Source of the DNA: Chitiniphilus eburneus | GTDB taxonomy: Bacteria > Pseudomonadota > Gammaproteobacteria > Burkholderiales > Chitinibacteraceae | Reading direction: 5' to 3' | DNA length: 64,000 bases | Assembly: GCF_005048205.1 (NCBI RefSeq) | Contig: NZ_SUMF01000013.1 | Location: 1-64,000, forward strand | Part shown: positions 11,755 to 19,908 of the stretch, in pieces | Layout: each line of letters begins with the position of its first letter | Position numbering within the stretch: position 1 is the stretch's first letter | Position numbers and translations under genes: made by a program | Notes under the pieces: generated by a model | The model's input: the letters and a program-made list of their open reading frames with translations, nothing else | Told to the model about the DNA's origin: nothing | Databases searched by the model: none

Positions 11755-12132
11755 TTAGTGAGAACCAGCTTCCGGAGAGCGTTCACTTGGAATCCAAGTC
11801 TCCCCTACAACCCGTACTTTTACAATATTCCACTCATCAGAAAGGTGGCTTTCGAGCTCGACATTGACCTCACCTGTTTTTTTACTTCCCTTGACCGTAT
11901 AGAGAAGTTCCGCATTTCCTTTAGGGCCAACCGTTCTTATTGAATATCCAGAAAAATTCAATTTAACATCTTCAATTTCTCCAAACCTCCCCCTGACAAA
12001 CTCAGAGCTTCTTATAAAAGAAACAGCTGATCCACTTGCCTTACTGTTGACGGCAACTTCATATACAATAAAATACAAAGCAATTGTCAACAAAGCAATA
12101 AAAATCAATAAAAATTTGAATTTTGTTTTCAT
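11755..12132 (-). CDS. Coa1-like single-pass membrane protein, possible orphan immunity protein
   Basis: 125 residues from the ATG at 12132, chosen because GTGGAG lies 9 bases upstream. There is one N-terminal membrane helix (FLLIFIALLTIALYFIVY) and an exported domain of about 90 residues resembling the Coa1 (cytochrome c oxidase assembly factor 1) family fold: a stretch with FVRGRFGEI, then YTVKGSKKTGEVNVEL. The gene is AT-rich, with runs of AAA and ATT codons, unlike every neighbour, which points to recent transfer. Its start overlaps, as ATGA, the stop of a reading frame that ends KILKEMESREVELKK. Small membrane proteins coupled to a toxin tail are often immunity proteins; here that is inference. 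Confidence 0.6.
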   Translation of the reverse strand: MKTKFKFLLIFIALLTIALYFIVYEVAVNSKASGSAVSFIRSSEFVRGRFGEIEDVKLNFSGYSIRTVGPKGNAELLYTVKGSKKTGEVNVELESHLSDEWNIVKVRVVGETWIPSERSPEAGSH

Positions 12133-12598
12133 TTTTTCAACTCCACTTCCCGACTTTCCATTTCCTTTAGAATTTTCAGATTCTCCCTTTTTCGCATTCT
12201 TGGAGCCCCCCTCCTGGCAGCACGTTCCTCTTTTTGTTTTGTCTCCCGCAGAAAGAGCAATCTGCACCGTCGCGAAAATATCAGCTCCTTTCAATGATTC
12301 AAAAAAAGAAGCAACAAGACCTCCATCACCAATATCTCAACCGTGCCATCCGTTTTATAAGCCGCTCCGACCATTCCAGATATTCCTGCACTCAACGGCC
12401 CAATACTTCCTCCAACGTTGACGCTAACATCTGCCGCCATTCTTTTGTTCATTGTCCGTCGCCGCGCGGCCAGCATCGCCCTGGCTTTGCCCGGCAGCCG
12501 CATTTCGATTCCCGTCCGCGATGTGGGTCAACTCATCGCAGGGACATCGGACAAGGTCTTTCTTTATCCTCGGATGCCACCAGCGGCGCCGCACCCAT
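12129..12598 (-). pseudogene. Frameshifted coding remnant, possible polymorphic-toxin C terminus
   Basis: Four protein-like stretches lie in line on the minus strand but in different frames. They are one reading VRCPCDELTHIADGN (about 12540), a Gly-rich one beginning MAADVSVNVGGSIGPLSAG (12440), DGGLVASFFESLKGADIFA (12330-12280), and a charged tail QKEERAARRGAPRMRKRE ending at a TGA that overlaps the next gene's ATG. The two frame changes sit in GAGATATTGG and in the A-rich run near 12245. No frame has a good start and ribosome-binding site, and none codes for a complete domain I recognise. Composition is AT-rich at the left and GC-rich at the right. The link to a toxin rests on the adjoining Rhs remnant and small membrane protein. 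Confidence 0.45.
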
Positions 12599-12632
12599 GA
12601 AAAACCCGCGGCGCCTTGCGCTGCCGCGGGTT
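12599..12632 (-). terminator. Rho-independent terminator after the FecR-like gene
   Basis: A perfect 10-base stem (AACCCGCGGC at 12603-12612 with GCCGCGGGTT at 12623-12632) is followed on the minus strand by TTTT. It closes the sigma factor/FecR-like transcript and separates it from the remnant DNA and mbtH. Confidence 0.8.
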
Positions 12633-12672
12633 GTTCCAGTGCCGGATCGGCGATCCGGCCGTGGGATGCCGC

Positions 12673-12903
12673 TCACGCGCCATCCTGTTCCTGCCGGCTA
12701 CAGCCTTCGGTTTCCACATCGTTCGCCGGTGGCACCAGCCCGGTCAGCAGCCAGATGCGCGCCGCGTCTTCATACGCCACCGGGCGGTCGGCCCCCGCCT
12801 GCATCCATGCCGCGAACTCGGCCTGGGCGGCAGTATCGAAGTCGCCTTCGTGCTGCCGGATCACCCAGTTCCACGCTTCTTCCCAAATCGGATCTTCTCG
12901 CAT
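12673..12903 (-). CDS. Stand-alone FecR N-terminal (DUF4880) domain protein
   Basis: A 76-residue protein that covers only the cytoplasmic DUF4880 segment of FecR/PupR anti-sigma regulators: EEAWNWVIRQHEGDFD, then AEFAAWMQAGADRPVAYEDAARIW. There is no membrane helix and no periplasmic FecR domain. It lies 123 bases downstream of the ECF sigma gene in the same direction, with AAGGATGAGG before the start. Full-length FecR proteins bind their sigma factor through this domain, so a soluble short form may sequester or stabilise the sigma factor. It could also be a truncated leftover of a longer gene, although it ends cleanly before a terminator. Confidence 0.75.
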   Translation of the reverse strand: MREDPIWEEAWNWVIRQHEGDFDTAAQAEFAAWMQAGADRPVAYEDAARIWLLTGLVPPANDVETEGCSRQEQDGA

Positions 12904-13026
12904 TCGGCCTCATCCTTTTTCTTCTGCCGCGAGTTGCACGTCAACTCGCAACCAGCTCCCCGTTGTCAAAGGATACACACAACACAGTGCCGGCCGAAGG
13001 CCGTTTGCCAGCAATAGACTGACAAC

Positions 13027-13551
13027 TCAGTTTGGATGAAGCATGCCCCTGCACTTGGCCAGGACCAGCCCGACGTCGCGCACCATGAAATTGACCAATG
13101 TGGCCGAGCATCCCAGCTGGGCTGCGATCTCCCGCTGGGTGAGGCCGCCCAGCCGGTACATCTCGAACACCAACCGCGTACGGGCAGGCAAGGTGCTGAG
13201 CGCCTGTTCGATCGCGTCGAGCAGCTTGCGCTCGTCCAGGCCCTGGTCGGGCAGCACGCCGCCCGCCACCTGCGGCAGCTCGCCATCCTCGGTATAGACG
13301 CGATAGGTGTTCTCCACTGCTTGACGGCGGAGGTAATCGAGCGCGAGATTTCTTACGACCTGGGCGCAATAGCCCAGTGGATTGCGCACCTCTTGCGCGC
13401 AGGCGCCCTCCACCAGCTTCAAGTAAGCGTCTTGCAGAATCTCTTCGGCAATATCGCTATCTCCGGCAACCCTTCTCGCAATGCTCAGCAACTGGCTTCG
13501 ATGCTCAAGGAAAACGGGCTCCAGCGACGGGACGACGACTTCTTCAGGCAT
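13027..13551 (-). CDS. Iron-starvation ECF sigma factor (FecI/PvdS type)
   Basis: 174 residues. Region 2 is visible as ARRVAGDSDIAEEILQDAYL and YCAQVVRNLALDYLRR, and region 4 as LPARTRLVFEMYRLGGLTQREIAAQLGCS, the -35-binding helix-turn-helix. The frame extends to 13599, but the ATG at 13551 has GGAGG five bases upstream and the longer starts run into the Fur-box-like sequence, so I use 13551. It resembles the iron-responsive group that turns on siderophore synthesis and TonB receptors, and it lies on the same strand upstream of the NRPS operon. It probably drives that operon; no -35/-10 site for it could be assigned. Confidence 0.88.
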   Translation of the reverse strand: MPEEVVVPSLEPVFLEHRSQLLSIARRVAGDSDIAEEILQDAYLKLVEGACAQEVRNPLGYCAQVVRNLALDYLRRQAVENTYRVYTEDGELPQVAGGVLPDQGLDERKLLDAIEQALSTLPARTRLVFEMYRLGGLTQREIAAQLGCSATLVNFMVRDVGLVLAKCRGMLHPN

Positions 13552-13597
13552 CAAGGCCTCCGAGTTTCTCATGGGGTCAGTTGCCATGGCGCTAGGC

Positions 13598-13616
13598 ATT
13601 ATTGAGAACTATTATC
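13598..13616 (-). promoter_or_regulatory. Candidate Fur box upstream of the ECF sigma gene
   Basis: On the minus strand this reads GATAATAGTTCTCAATAAT, matching 12 of 19 positions of the Fur consensus GATAATGATAATCATTATC. It lies about 50 bases upstream of the preferred sigma-factor start, as expected for Fur repression under iron-replete conditions. Confidence 0.6.
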
Positions 13617-13834
13617 ATATCTTTTGTTTCAACCCGTCCACGCGCCCGACAAAAAAATCAGGCAGGCGTCAGTAGGGTGAACAGATACGTCGTCTCCCCA
13701 TCCGAGAAACTTATCGCCAGCGAAAATCCTCCTTCAGCGGTTTGACACGGACCATCGGCCCGGACGATGCCGCGCCAAGGCTTCAACCATGAGTGCACAA
13801 TAATGCACGTAGACTTGCAAGGGGGGCCTCATGA

Positions 13835-13852
13835 GCCCGGCAAAAGCCGGGC
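13835..13852 (-). terminator. Hairpin after the Sel1-like gene
   Basis: Seven-base stem GCCCGGC/GCCGGGC with a four-base loop, just downstream of the minus-strand gene that ends at 13865. There is no clear T tract, so termination by this hairpin is only probable. Confidence 0.45.
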
Positions 13853-13864
13853 CCACGCATTCAT

Positions 13865-14746
13865 TCATTCTTCCGGGGGTGAGTCGACCGTGAACGTCAC
13901 GCCACCCAGCCCATCCGCCTTGAAGTTCAGGCCGACGCTGAACGACTTGTCGCAGGCGGTGGCAGTCCAGGTTTCATGCCAGGTGCCGGCCAGCAGCGTG
14001 TAGTTCATCGGCTGTTCGAGCTGCAACACCAGGTAATCCGCGCCATGCACCGTGCCATCGATGCGGGTGGTGCTCAGGCTGATGTTTTCGTCGTCACACT
14101 CGGCGGTGTGCGCCTGCTTGCGCAGCACATCCTGCACGGCGGGGTCGAACAGCGCTTCGCGGCGCTGGCGCAGCGACGGCAGACTTTCTCCCATGCGCAC
14201 GGCTTCGGCCCATTCCGGTTTGCCGCCAGCCTCGAACCATTTGGCGCGCTCGGCGGACGGCAGGCCGGAGGCCAGATTGCCCAGTTCGGTAACGATGATG
14301 TTCACCGCGCGCTCCTGGCCTTGCTGCGCCGATTTCAACATCCATTCCGCCGCTTCGCGCTCCAGCGGGCGCTGGCTGGCCGGCTTGGCGGCATGCGCCT
14401 TGAGCTTGGTGCGATCGAGCTTGCCGTCCGGGCCCATCATCTGCTCGGCCGAGCGCGCCATCAGCGCGCCGGCCAGCAGGAACTGCGCTTCGGCGCTGCC
14501 CTTGGCGGCCACCGGGCGCAGCAGCGCTTCGGCCGCGGCCGGATCGCGCTCGCCGCCCTGCCCTTGCAGATAGAGTTGCGCCAACACCAGGCGCGTATAG
14601 TCGGTGGCGCTGCCGTCGGCCACGTCGGCACGCGCCACGGCGAAAGCCAGGTCGAAATTGCGGCTTTCCACGGCGCGCTCCACCATCCCTTCGCTGGCGA
14701 ACGCGCCCGCCGCGCAAAGCAGCATCAGGCTTGCAATACGTTTCAT
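13865..14746 (-). CDS. Secreted Sel1/TPR-like repeat protein of unknown function
   Basis: 293 residues with a Sec signal peptide (MKRIASLMLLCAAGAFA, cleavage near residue 17). The middle (about 30-190) has Sel1-like helical repeats, seen as ARADVADGSATDYTRLVLAQLYLQ and LLRPVAAKGSAEAQFLLAGALM. The C-terminal 90 residues are beta-rich with Cys at CDDENIS and ACDKSF that may form a disulphide. Sel1 repeats mediate protein contacts; no specific role can be named. It stands alone between terminators and is transcribed away from pgk's terminator. Confidence 0.75.
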   Translation of the reverse strand: MKRIASLMLLCAAGAFASEGMVERAVESRNFDLAFAVARADVADGSATDYTRLVLAQLYLQGQGGERDPAAAEALLRPVAAKGSAEAQFLLAGALMARSAEQMMGPDGKLDRTKLKAHAAKPASQRPLEREAAEWMLKSAQQGQERAVNIIVTELGNLASGLPSAERAKWFEAGGKPEWAEAVRMGESLPSLRQRREALFDPAVQDVLRKQAHTAECDDENISLSTTRIDGTVHGADYLVLQLEQPMNYTLLAGTWHETWTATACDKSFSVGLNFKADGLGGVTFTVDSPPEE

Positions 14747-14797
14747 CGCTCCATCCTTCCACCTGCCGGGCTCCCGGGGCGGTTTTCATTGTGTACG

Positions 14798-14834
14798 TCG
14801 AAAAAAGCAGAACGCCGGCCCTCGGGCCGGCGTT
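14798..14834 (-). terminator. Rho-independent terminator of pgk
   Basis: Perfect 10-base stem AACGCCGGCC (14811-14820) with GGCCGGCGTT (14825-14834) and a four-base loop. On the minus strand it is followed by CTGCTTTTTT. Confidence 0.88.
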
Positions 14835-14859
14835 CAGTCTACCGCAGCTACGTCTGCAA

Positions 14860-16035
14860 TCAGCCGTTGTAACGCGCTTCCAGCATCGCCACGGCAGGCA
14901 GTTCCTTGCCTTCCAGGAATTCCAGGAAAGCACCGCCGCCGGTGGAGATGTAGCTGACGTCATCGGTGATGCCGTACTTGCTGACGGCGGCCAGCGTATC
15001 GCCACCACCCGCGATGGAGAACGCGGGGCTGGCGGCAATGGCGCGCGCCACCACCTCGGTGCCCTTGCCGAACTGGTCGAATTCGAACACGCCGACCGGG
15101 CCGTTCCAGACAATGGTGCCGGCGCTCTTCAGGATGTTGGCCAGCGCCTGGGCGGAATCGGGGCCGATGTCGAAGATCATGTCGTCGGCGGCCACGTCGG
15201 CCAGCGGCTTGGTCACGGCGGGTTCGTTGGCGTCGAACTTCTTGCCGACCACCACATCAGTGGGCAGCGGTACATCGCCGCCCCGGGCGCGCAACTTGCC
15301 GATCACGGTGCGCGCGTTGTCCAGCAGGTCGGCCTCGGCCAGCGATTTGCCCACTTCATGGCCTTCGGCCAGCAGGAAGGTGTTGGCAATGCCGCCACCG
15401 ACCACCAGTTGGTCCACCTTGTCGGCCAGCGATTCGAGGATGGTGAGCTTGGTCGATACCTTGGAGCCGGCAACGATGGCGACCAGCGGGCGGGCCGGGT
15501 TGGCCAGCGCCTTGCCCAGCGCATCCAGTTCGGCGGCGAGCAGCAGGCCGGCGGCGGCCACCGGGGCGAACTTGGCCACGGCGTGGGTGGAGGCCTCGGC
15601 ACGGTGTGCGGTGCCGAAGGCATCGTTGACGAACACGTCGGCCAGCGCGGCATAGCGCTTGCCCAGGTCTTCGTTGTCCTTCTTCTCGCCCTTGTTCACG
15701 CGGACGTTTTCCAGCAGCACCAGTTGGCCCGGCTGCACGGCATAGCCTTCCCAGTCGGCGACCACCGGCACTTCGCGGCCCAGCAGTTCGGCAATGCGTC
15801 TGGCAACGGGCGCCAGGCTGTCCTCGGGCTTGAACTCGCCTTCGGTGGGACGGCCCAGGTGGCTCATCACGATCACGCCGGCGCCGGCGGCCAGCGCATG
15901 TTCGATGGTGGGAATGGATGCGCGGATACGGGTGTCGTCACCGATCACGCCATCCTTTACCGGAACATTGAGGTCGGCGCGGATCAGCACGCGTTTGCCG
16001 GCCAGATCCAGTTCGGTCATTTTGCGAAAAGCCAT
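14860..16035 (-). CDS. pgk: Phosphoglycerate kinase
   Basis: 391 residues, the usual bacterial length. It transfers phosphate from 1,3-bisphosphoglycerate to ADP in glycolysis and the reverse in gluconeogenesis. Family landmarks are [15 protein letters not shown] near the N terminus (substrate arginine and Asp-Asn), SHLGRPTEG, the hinge [13 protein letters not shown], and the nucleotide-binding end [12 protein letters not shown] with [32 protein letters not shown] gives the ribosome-binding site. In many betaproteobacteria pgk sits with gap, pyk or fba; here it is alone. Confidence 0.97.
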   Translation of the reverse strand: MAFRKMTELDLAGKRVLIRADLNVPVKDGVIGDDTRIRASIPTIEHALAAGAGVIVMSHLGRPTEGEFKPEDSLAPVARRIAELLGREVPVVADWEGYAVQPGQLVLLENVRVNKGEKKDNEDLGKRYAALADVFVNDAFGTAHRAEASTHAVAKFAPVAAAGLLLAAELDALGKALANPARPLVAIVAGSKVSTKLTILESLADKVDQLVVGGGIANTFLLAEGHEVGKSLAEADLLDNARTVIGKLRARGGDVPLPTDVVVGKKFDANEPAVTKPLADVAADDMIFDIGPDSAQALANILKSAGTIVWNGPVGVFEFDQFGKGTEVVARAIAASPAFSIAGGGDTLAAVSKYGITDDVSYISTGGGAFLEFLEGKELPAVAMLEARYNG

Positions 16036-16285
16036 GGAGTCACCTCGAATGGGATACGGAACAGGAAAAGAAGTATTTGCTCAAATTGCCCATGGCACTG
16101 GGCGCGCTACGCAGGCTTACAGCGCGGGGCTACCATTGCTAAACGATGCGCGGAGGCCGTAAACAGCGCTCCGGCGGGCCGCCAATCCGCGTGTGGTGTG
16201 CCATGCTTAAGCCCTGACCCACCACCGCTTTTCACAGCATGTCGTCCAGCCTAGGCCGGGCTTGCGACAAATGAACAAAGAAATC

Positions 16286-16317
16286 GAAAAAAGACCGCCT
16301 ACTTTGCAGTTGGCGGT
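16286..16317 (-). terminator. Orphan minus-strand terminator in the pgk-MFS intergenic region
   Basis: Stem ACCGCC/GGCGGT (16294-16299 with 16312-16317) and a 12-base loop, followed on the minus strand by CTTTTTT. No minus-strand gene precedes it: the DNA to its right is the 5' part of the plus-strand MFS gene. The rest of the 317-base gap (16036-16352) shows no gene. Confidence 0.5.
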
Positions 16318-16352
16318 AAGCCCCGAAGTCTAGCACAGCACATTTTCTCCCC

Positions 16353-17567
16353 ATGACCGAAGCTCCCGCGCTCTTGCGCAATCGCAATTTCCTTCTGATC
16401 TGGCTCACCAGCATCATCAGCAATTTCGCGCTCGCGATCGCGATGCTGGCCGAGACCTGGTACGTGGTGAACCACCTGGGCGCCAAGGAACAACTGGGCC
16501 TGGTGATGATCGCCGGCTCGGTGCCGCGCATCGTATTGATGGCAGTGGGTGGCGTGGTGGCCGACCGCATGAAGCGTGGCCGCATCATCGGCGCGTCGCT
16601 GGCGATACGCGTGCTGCTGATGTTCGCGCTGGTGGCGCTGCTGTCGGCGGGCCTGCTCGATATCTGGGTGCTGACCGCGTTCGCCTTCCTCTATGGTTCG
16701 GTCGATGCCTTCTTCTGGCCCGCCAGCGGTGCGGTGCTGCCCAGCATCGTGCGCCATACCGACCTCACCCGCGCCAACTCCATCATGCTGACCACCAACC
16801 AGATCGGGCTGGTGTTCGGGCCGGTGGTGGGCGGTGCGATGCTGGCGTTTCTGTCCTATCAAGGCGTGTTCACGCTGACCGGCTGCCTGCTGGCCGTGGG
16901 CACCGCGTGCGTGCTGTTCCTGCGCGAGCCGGAAGTCACGCGGGCCGACAAGAGCACCCAGATGCTGACCGAGCTGAAGGAGGGCCTGAAGTACGCGCTG
17001 AACCAACCGGTGCTGCGCGCGCTGATGATCGTCTACGCCATCGCCAACCTGCTGTTCATGGGGCCGCTGGGGCTGGGCATTCCGATCGTGGCGAACGACA
17101 ACCTCGCCGGCAATGCCGCCACGCTGTCGTTCATGCAAAGCGCATTCGCCACCGGCATGGTGACAGGCGGCCTGTTGCTGACGCTTTATCCACCGATGAA
17201 AAAGCGGCTGCTGATGATCGTGATCGTGATCGCGCTGGAAGGCGTGGTGCTCGGCCTGCAATCGCACAGCCACTGGCTGTACCTGTCGGTGGTGTTGCAG
17301 TTCCTGCTGGGCCTGGGCGTGGTATCGAACAACGTGCCGATGATGTCGCTGATCCAGCAATACGCCGACCGCGACAAGCTCGGCCGGGTGATGAGCCTGA
17401 ACACAATGGCGTCGATGGGGCTGTCGCCGCTATCGTATGCCATGGTCACCGGCCTGCTGTCGCTGAAAGTGGGCATCGGCTGGATCATGCCGCTGTTCGG
17501 CCTGACGATGGCGGTGCTGGTGCTGGCGATGGCGGCCCGAAGCTGGACCATCCGTCACATCGACTGA
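16353..17567 (+). CDS. MFS efflux transporter (DHA3 / EntS-like)
   Basis: 404 residues and about 12 membrane helices. The loop-2 motif of the major facilitator family is present as GGVVADRMKRGRII (about residues 65-78) and the second-half equivalent is weak. The overall pattern, including the start LLRNRNFLLIWLTSIISNFALAIAMLAETWYV, resembles DHA3 drug exporters and the enterobactin exporter EntS. A siderophore export role is possible given the cluster at 3-13 kb, but pgk and another gene lie between and the promoter is separate, so this is weak. No clear ribosome-binding site is seen. Confidence 0.85.
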   Translation: MTEAPALLRNRNFLLIWLTSIISNFALAIAMLAETWYVVNHLGAKEQLGLVMIAGSVPRIVLMAVGGVVADRMKRGRIIGASLAIRVLLMFALVALLSAGLLDIWVLTAFAFLYGSVDAFFWPASGAVLPSIVRHTDLTRANSIMLTTNQIGLVFGPVVGGAMLAFLSYQGVFTLTGCLLAVGTACVLFLREPEVTRADKSTQMLTELKEGLKYALNQPVLRALMIVYAIANLLFMGPLGLGIPIVANDNLAGNAATLSFMQSAFATGMVTGGLLLTLYPPMKKRLLMIVIVIALEGVVLGLQSHSHWLYLSVVLQFLLGLGVVSNNVPMMSLIQQYADRDKLGRVMSLNTMASMGLSPLSYAMVTGLLSLKVGIGWIMPLFGLTMAVLVLAMAARSWTIRHID

Positions 17568-17645
17568 ACCGCACGCCCGGCCCGCGCCGCCGCGCGCGCG
17601 CCGGGCGCCTAGAATTCCCGCCCATCTCGTCCCCAGGGGATGGCC

Positions 17646-19877
17646 ATGCGGTTCAGGCTCTTCCTTGCTGCGTGCCTGCTGTGCGTTTCGGCAGTCAGCG
17701 CAGCGCGCGCGCCAGCGCCTCGTCTCGTCGCGTACTTTCCTTTCTGGGCCAGCTATAGCCATGGCGCCATGCTGTCCGACGCCCCCGTCGAGCGCCTGAC
17801 GCACCTGATCTATGCGTACGCCGACCTGCGTCCGGACGGCACCGTGCAGCCGGGCGACCGGTTCGCCGATCTGGTGAAGATCCAGCCCGGCGGCAACGGC
17901 ACGCTGCGCCAGGGCAATTTCTCGCTGATCCCCGGCCTGCGCGAACGCAACCCGCAGCTCAAGGTGATGATCGCCATCGGCGGCTGGAACTGGACACGCC
18001 ATCTGTCCGATGTAGCGGCCGACCCCGCGCTGCGCCATCGGTTCGTGGCCTCCACCCTCGCCTTTTTCGATCGCTACGGCTTCGATGGTATCGAGATCGA
18101 CTGGCGCTTTCCGGTGGCCGGCGGCCACCCCGACACCGTGCATCGCGCGGACGACCTCGCCAACTATCAGTTGCTGCTGCAAGCCTTGCGGCACGGCTGC
18201 GCCACGCGCCCGAATGGCTGCCAGATCGCCATCACCCTGCCGCCGCAGGCGGAATCCCGCGCGGCCGGCGACTACCGCGCGCTGACCGAGGCCGTCGATT
18301 TCGTCTCGCTGATCGGCACCGATTTCCACGGTGCCTGGAGCACACGCACCGGGCACAAGTCGCCACTGCACGGCGCGCCCGGTATCGCCGAGGCCGTGCA
18401 GGCACTGGTGGCCGACGGCCTTCCGCGCGACAAGCTGGTGCCGATGCTGCCGGCGCAGGGAGTGAGCTGGATCGGCGTCCCCGCGCTGCGCCAGGGGCTG
18501 GACCAGCCGCATCGCGGTACGCCCTGGGGCACCTGGGACAATGAAAAGACCGGTCCCAGCGGCATCTACACTCTGGAGGAAATTGGTCGGCTGGCGCGCG
18601 GCGGCGACTTCGTCCGGCAATGGGACGACGCGGCCCAGGCCGAAACGCTGTACAGCGCACAAAAGGCGCAACTGGTGTCGTTCGAAAGCCCACGTGCCTT
18701 CGCAGCCAAGCTGGCATTCGTCGACCGGGAGGCGCTGGGTGGCGTCGGGCTGTGGGAAGTCAGCAGCGATTCGCCGGGCAGCGCCGGGCTGATCACCCAG
18801 GCCTATCGCCACTACCACCCATGGCGCGCGACATGGCTGGGACTGCGCGATCAGACACCATTCGGCCTGCCGTGGCTGGCCGCGCTGTTCGCGCTGGTAC
18901 TGGCCGTATCGGCAACGGCATGGCGGCTGCGTCGCAAGCGTCGCCGCGCCGTGCAAGGCGAGCTGATCACCCGCGACGAATTTGCCGCCATCCTCGCCAC
19001 CCTGCCCGACGACCTGCGCCTGACCGCACACATGGCGCAACAGGTGCGCACCCGCAGCGCCGCCCGGCTTCCTTCGGCCGGCATCGCGCACCTGCAACGC
19101 ATCGTCGGCGACAGCCTGGCGCTATGCGCGCAGTTGCAACCGCTGGCCGACACCGTCGTCGCACGGCACCTGCGCCCGCCCGGCCAGGAACTGGCCGACC
19201 TGCAACGCTTTACCGCGCAACTGAGCGGCGAGCGCAGCCTGGAAGGCATGCTCGACGCGATGCTGCGCTTCCTGGCCGACGACGAGCGCGTGTGCGCGGC
19301 GCAGCGTCTGGAAGCCGATGCGCCCCCCGAGTCGGACGATGGCGACGACGAGGTGCTGTTGCTGTCGGCCAGCCGCTGCGAAGCACTGGTACGCCATGCC
19401 ACGCTGGCCGACCAGCAACTGGCGCTGCGCTTCAACGCCCCGCTGAGCGAGACCGAGGAAATCTATTTCCGCAGCCTGTGCAACCAGGTGGTGCTGGTAC
19501 GCCGCCAGTTGCAGACGCTGGCGCGGCAGCCGCAACTGCTGTCCGAGCTGTACGACGTGGCCAGCCGGCGCGACAAGCTGCAATTCATCCGTGCCGACCG
19601 GGGCTATAGCGGCATCCACGCCAGCGACCTGCCGTCGCCCATCCACATCACGCTGCGCCTGCGTGCACTGCGACTGTACTTCGACGACAGCCAACTGGTG
19701 CAGGTACACCGCTCCTACCTGGTACGTCCCGGCGCGGTGGAAGGCATCCGTCGCGCGCGGGGCGGGGTGGAATTGCTGATCGGCCGGCACACCGTGCCAG
19801 TGGCACGTCCTTATCTGGCATCGCTCAAGCAGCGCTTTCCGCAGTGGTTCGCCTTGCATGCTGCATGCGATTCGTGA
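17646..19877 (+). CDS. Transmembrane regulator: inactive GH18 chitinase-like sensor fused to LytTR DNA-binding domain
   Basis: 743 residues from the second of two close ATGs, which has AGGGG at good spacing. The order is a signal peptide (about 1-22), a family-18 glycosyl hydrolase barrel (about 25-385, with MIAIGGWNWT as the conserved strand 3 and VGLWEVSSDSPG near strand 8), one membrane helix (LPWLAALFALVLAVSATAW, about 413-431) and an RRKRRR stop-transfer. A cytoplasmic region of about 200 residues without a recognised domain comes next, then a LytTR domain (about 640-735: FIRADRGYSGI, QVHRSYLVRPGAVEGI, TVPVARPYLASL). The GH18 catalytic motif DGxDxDxE reads DGIEIDWR: the acid-base Glu is Arg and the middle Asp is Glu, so it should bind but not cleave chitin. 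Inferred role: it senses chito-oligosaccharide in the periplasm and regulates genes directly, the downstream deacetylase first. Confidence 0.88.
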   Translation: MRFRLFLAACLLCVSAVSAARAPAPRLVAYFPFWASYSHGAMLSDAPVERLTHLIYAYADLRPDGTVQPGDRFADLVKIQPGGNGTLRQGNFSLIPGLRERNPQLKVMIAIGGWNWTRHLSDVAADPALRHRFVASTLAFFDRYGFDGIEIDWRFPVAGGHPDTVHRADDLANYQLLLQALRHGCATRPNGCQIAITLPPQAESRAAGDYRALTEAVDFVSLIGTDFHGAWSTRTGHKSPLHGAPGIAEAVQALVADGLPRDKLVPMLPAQGVSWIGVPALRQGLDQPHRGTPWGTWDNEKTGPSGIYTLEEIGRLARGGDFVRQWDDAAQAETLYSAQKAQLVSFESPRAFAAKLAFVDREALGGVGLWEVSSDSPGSAGLITQAYRHYHPWRATWLGLRDQTPFGLPWLAALFALVLAVSATAWRLRRKRRRAVQGELITRDEFAAILATLPDDLRLTAHMAQQVRTRSAARLPSAGIAHLQRIVGDSLALCAQLQPLADTVVARHLRPPGQELADLQRFTAQLSGERSLEGMLDAMLRFLADDERVCAAQRLEADAPPESDDGDDEVLLLSASRCEALVRHATLADQQLALRFNAPLSETEEIYFRSLCNQVVLVRRQLQTLARQPQLLSELYDVASRRDKLQFIRADRGYSGIHASDLPSPIHITLRLRALRLYFDDSQLVQVHRSYLVRPGAVEGIRRARGGVELLIGRHTVPVARPYLASLKQRFPQWFALHAACDS

Positions 19878-19908
19878 AACACCCAGCCCACCAAAAAGCC
19901 ATCATCTT

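Noticed and set aside
16353..17567. Siderophore exporter role for the EntS-like MFS protein
   Set aside because: It is plausible by family, but pgk and a Sel1-like gene separate it from the cluster and no Fur-box-like site was seen before it, so it is not claimed.
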